The notes beneath the pieces are model-generated. The model saw only the letters and a program-made list of their open reading frames with translations, had not been told where the DNA came from and did not search any database. Position numbers and translations under genes: made by a program. Shown in pieces: positions 32,740-37,949 of a DNA stretch of 37,949 bases. The DNA is taken from contig DBDK01000007.1 of NCBI GenBank assembly GCA_002293535.1, positions 1 through 37,949 of the forward strand. Reading direction: 5' to 3'. Source of the stretch: Alistipes sp. UBA934. Its GTDB lineage: Bacteria; Bacteroidota; Bacteroidia; Bacteroidales; Rikenellaceae. Position 1 is the first letter of the stretch, and the number at the start of each line of letters is the position of its first letter.

Positions 32740-33195
32740 ATGGATTCATTAAGCTACAAAACAATCTCCGTCAATGCGGCCACGGCTAAAAAAGAGTGGT
32801 ACGTCATCGACGCTAACGGAGAAGTGTTGGGAAGGCTGGCCTCGCAGATCGCAAAAATTCTGCGCGGAAAGAACAAACCCGACTTCACACCGCACGTCGA
32901 TTGCGGAGACAACGTGATCGTGATCAACGCAGAAAAAGTGCGTCTGACAGGGAAAAAAATGACAGACAAAATCTACACGCGCCACACCGGATATCCGGGA
33001 GGACAGAGATTCGAAACACCCGCAGGCTACCTGAAAAGAAAGCCTACGATGCTAATCGAACACGCGGTGAAAGGGATGCTGCCCAGAACAAGGCTCGGAG
33101 CAGTACAAATGAAAAACCTGAAAGTCTATGCCGGAGACCAGCATCCGCACGAAGCGCAAACACCCAAGAGTCTTAAACTTAGCGAAATCAAATAG
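32740..33195 (+). CDS. rplM: 50S ribosomal protein L13
   Basis: This 151-residue protein is standard L13: WYVIDANGEVLGRLASQIAKILRGK at the start, DNVIVINAEKVRLTGKK and the YTRHTGYPGG block. It is an early-assembling large-subunit protein. rpsI follows by 2 bases, the conserved L13-S9 pair. Codon use is biased to GGA, AGA and AAA, consistent with the purine-rich plus strand on this side of the window. Confidence 0.98.
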   Translation: MDSLSYKTISVNAATAKKEWYVIDANGEVLGRLASQIAKILRGKNKPDFTPHVDCGDNVIVINAEKVRLTGKKMTDKIYTRHTGYPGGQRFETPAGYLKRKPTMLIEHAVKGMLPRTRLGAVQMKNLKVYAGDQHPHEAQTPKSLKLSEIK

Positions 33196-33197
33196 AT

Positions 33198-33584
33198 ATG
33201 GAAATTACAAACACAGTCGGACGAAGAAAAGCCGCCGTCGCGAGAGTTTTCGTTAAGCCCGGAAAAGGAACAATAACTATCAACCACAAACCGTTGGAAA
33301 CATACTTCCCACTGGAAATTTTCCAATATGTGGTGAAGCAACCCCTGCTCGTGCTGAATGCAACGGAAAGCTACGACATCACGATCAACCTGACGGGAGG
33401 CGGGATCAAAGGACAAGCCGAAGCAGCAAGGATGGGTATCGCAAGAGCATTGTGCGAAATCGACGCCGAACTGAGGCCGGCCCTGAAGAAAAACGGATTC
33501 CTGACGAGAGATTCGAGAGAAGTCGAACGAAAGAAACCAGGACAGCCGGGAGCACGCAGAAGGTTCCAATTCTCGAAACGTTAA
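33198..33584 (+). CDS. rpsI: 30S ribosomal protein S9
   Basis: This 128-residue protein is full-length S9 with the conserved start VGRRKAAVARVFVKPG, the central LTGGGIKGQAEAARMGIARAL and the basic C-terminal tail ending in RRRFQFSKR, whose final Lys-Arg reaches the P-site tRNA. It is coupled with rplM. A 73-base gap with a strong hairpin separates it from rpsB. Confidence 0.98.
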   Translation: MEITNTVGRRKAAVARVFVKPGKGTITINHKPLETYFPLEIFQYVVKQPLLVLNATESYDITINLTGGGIKGQAEAARMGIARALCEIDAELRPALKKNGFLTRDSREVERKKPGQPGARRRFQFSKR

Positions 33585-33594
33585 AAAGTTATAA

Positions 33595-33629
33595 AACCGA
33601 CAAGACCGCTGTGGCGCTACTTGTCGGTT
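33595..33629 (+). promoter_or_regulatory. hairpin in the rpsI-rpsB gap
   Basis: AACCGACAAG (33595-33604) pairs perfectly with CTTGTCGGTT (33620-33629), and the loop can form an inner CGC/GCG stem. No T-run follows, so it is not a classic terminator. It lies 28 bases before the rpsB ATG and could be a processing site or an S2-type autoregulatory leader. Confidence 0.45.
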
Positions 33630-33657
33630 GGTGTAGAATACTTATTAAAACAAAAAA

Positions 33658-34542
33658 ATGGCAAGAACAAATTTTGAACAACTACTGGAAGCCGGAGTGC
33701 ACTTCGGTCACCTGAGAAGAAAGTGGAACCCGAAAATGGCACCGTACATCTTTATGGAGAAAAACGGGATCCACATAATCGACCTGCACAAAACAGTCGC
33801 GATGGTCGATGTGGCAGCCGCAGCAGCAAAACAAATCGCGAAAAGCGGGAGGAAGATACTCTTCGTGGCTACCAAAAAACAAGCAAAAGACGTTGTCGCA
33901 GAAAAAGTTGCAGCGATAAATATGCCCTACGTCACGGAAAGATGGCCGGGAGGGATGCTTACGAACTTCCCTACGATCAGAAAGGCAGTGAAGAAAATGG
34001 GTACCATCGACAAAATGACAGCCGACGGAACCTTCGACAACTTCTCGAAGAGAGAAAAACTGCAGATCTCGCGCCAAAGAGCCAAACTGGAAAAGAACCT
34101 CGGCTCGATAGCCGATCTGACACGTTTGCCCGCCGCACTGTTCGTGATCGACGTACAGAAAGAAGCCAACGCAGTGAGAGAAGCTAACAGGTTGAGCATA
34201 CCGGTCTTCGCGATGGTGGATACCTGTGCCGACCCGACGAACATCGACTACGTGATCCCCGCAAACGACGATGCAACAAAGAGCATCGAAGTGATTCTGG
34301 ACGCGGTCTGCGGAGCAATTGCAGAAGGACTGGCCGAAAGAAAGCTGGAAAAAGAGAAAGAAGGTTCGAACGCAGACGGCGAGGGTGATGACGCTCAACA
34401 AGGACAACACGGAAAAGGCGCCGGAAGAGCGAGGATCAAAAAACAAGAAGCCGTCGAAGTGCAACCCGAAAAAGAGGGGATGGCAAAAGAACCCCAAGTT
34501 GCGGTAGAAGTTGAAAAAGAAGAAATTAAAGAGGAGGAATAA
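33658..34542 (+). CDS. rpsB: 30S ribosomal protein S2 with charged C-terminal extension
   Basis: This 294-residue protein has the S2 core at about 1-230 (LLEAGVHFGHLRRKWNPKM, VTERWPGGMLTNFPTI, FAMVDTCADPTNIDYVIPANDDA). A highly charged tail of about 60 residues, rich in Lys and Glu, follows (EGDDAQQGQHGKGAGRARIKK). Bacterial S2 is usually near 230-260 residues. Such low-complexity tails occur in the phylum, and their role is unknown. The end of the gene carries GAGGAGG (34531-34537), which serves as ribosome-binding site for tsf. Confidence 0.97.
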   Translation: MARTNFEQLLEAGVHFGHLRRKWNPKMAPYIFMEKNGIHIIDLHKTVAMVDVAAAAAKQIAKSGRKILFVATKKQAKDVVAEKVAAINMPYVTERWPGGMLTNFPTIRKAVKKMGTIDKMTADGTFDNFSKREKLQISRQRAKLEKNLGSIADLTRLPAALFVIDVQKEANAVREANRLSIPVFAMVDTCADPTNIDYVIPANDDATKSIEVILDAVCGAIAEGLAERKLEKEKEGSNADGEGDDAQQGQHGKGAGRARIKKQEAVEVQPEKEGMAKEPQVAVEVEKEEIKEEE

Positions 34543-34546
34543 GATT

Positions 34547-35347
34547 ATGGAAATTACAGCTGCCGACGTTGCGAAATTACGCAAAATGACAGGCGCAGGA
34601 ATGATGGACTGCAAGGCCGCACTCAAAGACGCAAACGGCGACTACGACAAGGCCAAAGACATCATACGCGAAAAAGGAAAACTCGTCGCCGACAAGAGGG
34701 CTGACAGAACTGCAACCGAAGGCGTGATGGTCTACAAGATCAACGGCACGAAGGGTTATATGCTCTGTCTGGCCTGCGAAACGGACTTCGTGGCAAAGAA
34801 CGCAGACTTCGGAGCCTCGGCCCAGGAGATACTGGACGTGGCGGTCTCGAAAGATGTGGCCGACCTGGAAGCTTTGATGGCGCTGGTGGGAGATAAGGTC
34901 ACGGAGAAAAGTGGACAGACGGGCGAAAAGGTCGAACTGCCGTTCTACGTGCGGATTGAAGCGCCCTACATAGACGCTTACGTGCATACTAACAAGAAAC
35001 TGGGGTCGATGATCGGATTCAGCAAAGTACTGCCGGCAGAAGTAGCCCACGACGTGTGTATGCAGGCTACGGCAATGGCACCCGTATCTATAGACGCATC
35101 GGATGTTCCCGCGGCAGTTCTGGAGAAAGAACGCGAAATCGGTCGTGAACAAGCCCGTCAGGAAGGCAAACCCGAAGCGATGCTCGACAAGATCGCAGAA
35201 GGAAAGCTCGCGAAGTTCATAAAGGAAAACACCCTGATGAACCAGGCATTGGTGAAAAACCCGAAGCTGACAGTGGCGCAGTTCATCGCAGAAGCCGACA
35301 AAGACGCTAAGATAGTGGCGTACAAGAGGTTTAGCCTGAACGACTAA
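34547..35347 (+). CDS. tsf: elongation factor Ts
   Basis: I start at the ATG at 34547 (266 residues, MEITAADVAKLRKMTGAGMM), the canonical EF-Ts start, preceded by a strong GAGGAGG site 9 bases upstream; a longer frame reaching into rpsB is a by-product. The N-terminal UBA-like domain carries TGAGMMDCKAAL, and the TDFVAKN motif that contacts EF-Tu is present. It recycles EF-Tu-GDP. It follows rpsB by 4 bases in the conserved rpsB-tsf order. Confidence 0.98.
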   Translation: MEITAADVAKLRKMTGAGMMDCKAALKDANGDYDKAKDIIREKGKLVADKRADRTATEGVMVYKINGTKGYMLCLACETDFVAKNADFGASAQEILDVAVSKDVADLEALMALVGDKVTEKSGQTGEKVELPFYVRIEAPYIDAYVHTNKKLGSMIGFSKVLPAEVAHDVCMQATAMAPVSIDASDVPAAVLEKEREIGREQARQEGKPEAMLDKIAEGKLAKFIKENTLMNQALVKNPKLTVAQFIAEADKDAKIVAYKRFSLND

Positions 35348-35380
35348 GGGCGGAACGCCGCCAGCGATTTTAGGCTACTC

Positions 35381-35416
35381 AAAAAAAGGGCCCTCCGAAA
35401 CGGGGGCCCTTTTTTG
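35381..35416. terminator. strong bidirectional terminator between tsf and exbD
   Basis: A-run, AGGGCCC, loop, GGGCCCT and T-run form a stable stem with T-tracts on both strands. It can stop the rplM/tsf side and the convergent exbD operon. Confidence 0.85.
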
Positions 35417-35445
35417 TGGGTGGTACTTAGTTAGTGGTGATTTAC

Positions 35446-35919
35446 TTAGTTACCGGCCAGGGTTTTACTGGCGGCATAGCTGATCTTCAGGGCGTTAGCC
35501 TTACGAAGCTCCTGCTTGACGTCAGAGATGATACCCATACGGGTACTACGGTCGGCCTTGATCATAACAGTCATCGCCATACGATCCGCCTCAGAGAGCT
35601 TGTCACGCTCGGAAGCAACGAACTCCAGAATGTCATTCGGAGTATGATAACTGTCGTTCAACTGGATACGGGGAGCAGTACCCCAAAGAGCCTGTTGGGA
35701 ATCTATCGGCTGGCCAATGTAGATGAAGCTGACCAACTGCTTCTTTTCGAGTTTCGACACCTCCGAAGCCTCAGGAAGCTGGGTCTTTACCAGAACCTCC
35801 ATATCGCGCATCGTGGTCGAAATCATAAAGAAGAACAGGATCATAAAAATTACGTCGGGAAGTGACGCCGTCGAGATCGGGGGAATGCCGCCCTTTCTCT
35901 TTTTCTTCATTACTGCCAT
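35446..35919 (-). CDS. ExbD/TolR biopolymer transport protein (second copy)
   Basis: This 157-residue protein has a basic N-terminus (KKKRKGGIPPISTASLPD), one membrane segment (about 23-42, VIFMILFFFMISTTM) with the conserved proton-path Asp just before it (LPDVIF), and a periplasmic domain. ExbD works with ExbB to pass proton-motive energy to TonB. It lies 3 bases after the first exbD copy and is the last gene of the operon. Confidence 0.9.
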   Translation of the reverse strand: MAVMKKKRKGGIPPISTASLPDVIFMILFFFMISTTMRDMEVLVKTQLPEASEVSKLEKKQLVSFIYIGQPIDSQQALWGTAPRIQLNDSYHTPNDILEFVASERDKLSEADRMAMTVMIKADRSTRMGIISDVKQELRKANALKISYAASKTLAGN

Positions 35920-35922
35920 AGC

Positions 35923-36516
35923 TTAATTCCCTCCTACGTTTTTAGGTTCGGCCTCCGAAATCGACAGAGGCACTGCCTTGGTGATTACGTCCCGTTCGGC
36001 GTCGCCCAGATTGGCGAAGTCACGCCCGAATCTTGCACGGGCGGCATCGTCGCGCATCTCATTGAACGCGCGGGCCAGTTCGTTCTGAACGTGAATATAC
36101 GTATCGTAGCTGGTACCGCGGTCGTTCGTGAGAGAGACAACGGCCTTACTAACGGGGACGCTCCACGTGCTACCGTCGGGCATTGCGATCTCCTTAATTT
36201 CCTTCTCAGGCATATTCTCGTTGTTGGTGGGGTTAAGGACGAACTCCTTTACCGCATTCTTCAACTGGGTAATGTGCGCCGGGCGGCCTGCCACAAGAAT
36301 CTGGTCGTAAGTGTTTACGAAGATCGGAAGGAGGTCGCGCTCCTTAACTTTGATGTCTTCCATCTTTTGATCTTCGGGCGGGATCGGCGGCAACTGACGC
36401 GTGATACCCGTATCGACGTTCATTGTGGTGGCTACAAGGAAGAAAATCAGAAGCAGGAACGCAATGTCGGCCATCGAGCTCGCATTAATCTCCTTTACTT
36501 CTCTTTTACTTTCCAT
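35923..36516 (-). CDS. ExbD/TolR biopolymer transport protein (first copy)
   Basis: I start at the ATG at 36516 (197 residues, MESKREVKEINASSMADIAF); a longer frame runs into the upstream gene. One membrane segment (about 16-34) carries the conserved Asp in MADIAFLLLIFF, and the periplasmic part is longer than in the second copy. Two exbD genes in a row are common in Bacteroidetes and may form a hetero-oligomer or serve different TonB proteins. It starts 1 base after the small membrane protein stops. Confidence 0.9.
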   Translation of the reverse strand: MESKREVKEINASSMADIAFLLLIFFLVATTMNVDTGITRQLPPIPPEDQKMEDIKVKERDLLPIFVNTYDQILVAGRPAHITQLKNAVKEFVLNPTNNENMPEKEIKEIAMPDGSTWSVPVSKAVVSLTNDRGTSYDTYIHVQNELARAFNEMRDDAARARFGRDFANLGDAERDVITKAVPLSISEAEPKNVGGN

Positions 36517-36517
36517 A

Positions 36518-36934
36518 CTACTTAAAGGCTTTACGGACTTCGCCTCCGATGAGAACAACAACTGTGACTGCCAATGCGGCGTAAGCCAGATAAAGCATCA
36601 TATCGCTGATCTTCAACGTGAAGACGTTGTCATATACAGTGCCGTCGGCGCCAGTGACAGGAGCCGAACTCGAAATTGTAAAGTAAAATATAACAGCCAG
36701 CAAGGCAAGGCCACCGAAGACCCAAAGACCAAGCTTCGAGTTACTACGACCCTTGCCCAAGTTCATCGCTGTCAGAACCACTGCAGCCAGAATAGCGATG
36801 CCCAGATAGACGTATGCCACGTAGAGCATAAAGTCCACATTCTGAAGCTCATTACCGCTAACCAACCACAGGATCACCGACAAAGCCGCCACGGCGAGCA
36901 TAACGATGAGTCCGAGATTTACTAATTTCTTCAT
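36518..36934 (-). CDS. small four-helix membrane protein of the exb operon
   Basis: I start at the ATG at 36934 (138 residues, MKKLVNLGLIVMLAVAALSV), 8 bases after the exbB stop; an alternative Met at 36946 would overlap exbB. Four membrane segments are visible (about 6-26, 36-58, 69-88 and 108-130). No known motif is seen. Position between exbB and two exbD genes is a conserved arrangement in Bacteroidetes, so it is probably a part of the TonB motor or its assembly. This role is inferred from context alone. Confidence 0.8.
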   Translation of the reverse strand: MKKLVNLGLIVMLAVAALSVILWLVSGNELQNVDFMLYVAYVYLGIAILAAVVLTAMNLGKGRSNSKLGLWVFGGLALLAVIFYFTISSSAPVTGADGTVYDNVFTLKISDMMLYLAYAALAVTVVVLIGGEVRKAFK

Positions 36935-36942
36935 ACCTGTGA

Positions 36943-37716
36943 TCACTTCTTATATTCGTTGAGCATATCCACCAAAGTGATCGAGCTGTCTTCCATATCC
37001 ATTGTCAAAGCGTCGATCTTCGAAACGATATAAGAGTAGAACAACTGGAGGATCACAGCGGCGATCAAACCGGCGAGAGTGGTCAAAAGCGCAACCTTGA
37101 TACCGCCCGCAACCATCGTGGGAGATACGTCACCGGCAGCCTGGATAGAGTCGAACGCATCGACCATACCTACTACGGTACCCATAAACCCTAACATAGG
37201 AGAAAGTGCGATGAAAAGACCGATCCAAACGAGGCCGGATTCCATCTGAGCGATCTGAACGGAACCATAAGATACGACAGCCTTTTCGACATTGTCCATA
37301 CCCTGGTTGTAACGGTCGAGACCCTGATAGAAAATGGAAGCGATCGGGCCCTTGGTGTCACGGCAAACGTTCTTAGCGGCTTCGATACCGCCCTTCTTAA
37401 GAGCTGCCTCTACCTTATCGATCAACTTCTTGGAGTTTACGGTCGAAAGGTTAAGATAAATGATACGTTCGATCGAAATTGCCAAACCCAGGATCAGGAA
37501 AACCAAAATGGGAGCCATCCAGGCGGCACCACCTTCGAGGAATTTTTCCTTGATAGCTTGGTGGAGAGGTGTCGAACCTTCGATGTCGATTTCGGGATCG
37601 ACAGCTACGGTCTGCGTGGCAACAGGCTCGTTTGCAGGTGCATCCTGCGCATTCACATTGAGGGTACCCAGCGCAAATACACCAGCTACCGCCAAAATCA
37701 TAAACAGTTTTTTCAT
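36943..37716 (-). CDS. exbB: ExbB/TolQ/MotA-family proton channel
   Basis: This 257-residue protein has an N-terminal signal-like segment (MKKLFMILAVAGVFALGTLNVNAQD), then three membrane segments (about 62-85, 160-185 and 200-228). The family block GLFIALSPMLGFMGTVVGMVDAF is present. It forms the proton channel that, with ExbD, energises TonB-dependent uptake, a key process in nutrient-scavenging Bacteroidetes. The cleavable N-terminal extension is typical of this phylum. Pyrimidine-ended codons fit the compositional pattern on this side of the window. Confidence 0.93.
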   Translation of the reverse strand: MKKLFMILAVAGVFALGTLNVNAQDAPANEPVATQTVAVDPEIDIEGSTPLHQAIKEKFLEGGAAWMAPILVFLILGLAISIERIIYLNLSTVNSKKLIDKVEAALKKGGIEAAKNVCRDTKGPIASIFYQGLDRYNQGMDNVEKAVVSYGSVQIAQMESGLVWIGLFIALSPMLGFMGTVVGMVDAFDSIQAAGDVSPTMVAGGIKVALLTTLAGLIAAVILQLFYSYIVSKIDALTMDMEDSSITLVDMLNEYKK

Positions 37717-37928
37717 AGTTAGTTAAGGATTGATTAGATGTTAGTTTTATTTAAGTTTTAGTTGTGCTCTTTTTCTTTGGGAGATTACGTCGCTCGCGTT
37801 GCTCGCTCCGTGATCCCTTGAACTCCTTAGTAAAGGCTTCTTCAATCGACGCCCGCTAAAAGAACTTTGCTTACAGAATAAACCTGCTTAGCAGGTGTTC
37901 TCTTATCGGATCTCGCTTTCGGCGCCTT
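37717..37928. other. gap between exbB and tRNA-Ser with two hairpins
   Basis: No gene is seen. An imperfect inverted repeat (37779-37817) has GGGAGATTACG and CGTGATCCC as outer arms and two GCTCGC copies inside, like a REP-type hairpin. A tight stem, ACCTGC-TTA-GCAGGT, lies at 37882-37896 and could end transcription from the tRNA. I could not find a clear TAnnTTTG box for exbB. Confidence 0.4.
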
Positions 37929-37949
37929 TGGCGGAGAAAGCGGGATTCG
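37929..37949 (-). tRNA. 3' end of a probable tRNA-Ser (partial, runs off the window)
   Basis: Read on the minus strand, this is the 3' half of a T-loop (CGAAT), T-stem CCCGC, acceptor TTTCTCC, discriminator G and an encoded CCA. The TTTCTCC-G-CCA end is typical of tRNA-Ser. The anticodon lies outside, so the identity is inferred. Unlike tRNA-Gly and tRNA-Thr here, CCA is encoded. Confidence 0.6.

Overview
The window is chromosomal DNA from a member of the Bacteroidetes, most likely Bacteroidales. Three things point there. Promoters repeatedly carry the TAnnTTTG -7 box of this phylum, in one case (rplM) with TTTG 19 bases upstream. The tyrosine recombinase resembles the Bacteroides IntDOT type, with Ser where the first catalytic Arg is expected. 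The gene content and orders (purH-mreBCD-mrdA-rodA, exbB-small membrane protein-exbD-exbD, an HU/CCDC81-like protein with a SPOR domain, SDR-type threonine dehydrogenase) fit the group. No species can be named from the sequence alone.

Region 1 (about 1-6.1 kb) is an AT-rich island at the 3' end of a tRNA-Gly gene. A 22-bp piece of the tRNA 3' end is repeated at the left edge (3-24 and 6073-6094). The island holds an integrase next to the tRNA, a stand-alone arm-type DNA-binding protein, a DUF262/HEPN pair, and a DUF488 protein paired with an unrecognised protein that ends in a sliding-clamp-like motif. This looks like a compact defence or toxin-antitoxin island.

Region 2 (about 6.2-24.6 kb) is core metabolism and envelope growth: a uracil-DNA-glycosylase-like protein, OsmC, threonine dehydrogenase, tRNA-Thr, glutamate dehydrogenase, a GNAT-like protein, gcvT, the coupled minus-strand operon purH-mreB-mreC-mreD-mrdA-rodA, gpsA-pgi, uvrB and a GtrA-like protein.

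Region 3 (24.6-30.0 kb, minus strand) is a tight run: a phage-type repressor, coaD, lpxD, ribE, a histidine kinase, lgt and an HU/SPOR protein. The repressor faces an AT-rich 0.2-kb region with two near-identical perfect palindromes. On the other side lie a small unknown gene and an apparently intact but orphan phage terminase large subunit.

Region 4 (32-35.4 kb) has a ferritin-like gene and the ribosomal/elongation run rplM-rpsI, rpsB-tsf, closed by a strong terminator. Region 5 (35.4-37.7 kb) encodes a TonB-energising ExbB/ExbD set, followed by the 3' end of a probable tRNA-Ser at the window edge.

A window-scale pattern cuts across the genes. From about 6 to 28 kb the plus strand is pyrimidine-rich at silent sites in genes of both orientations. 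From about 30 kb on it is purine-rich, again in both orientations. The switch at about 28-30 kb is what a replichore boundary of origin polarity would look like.
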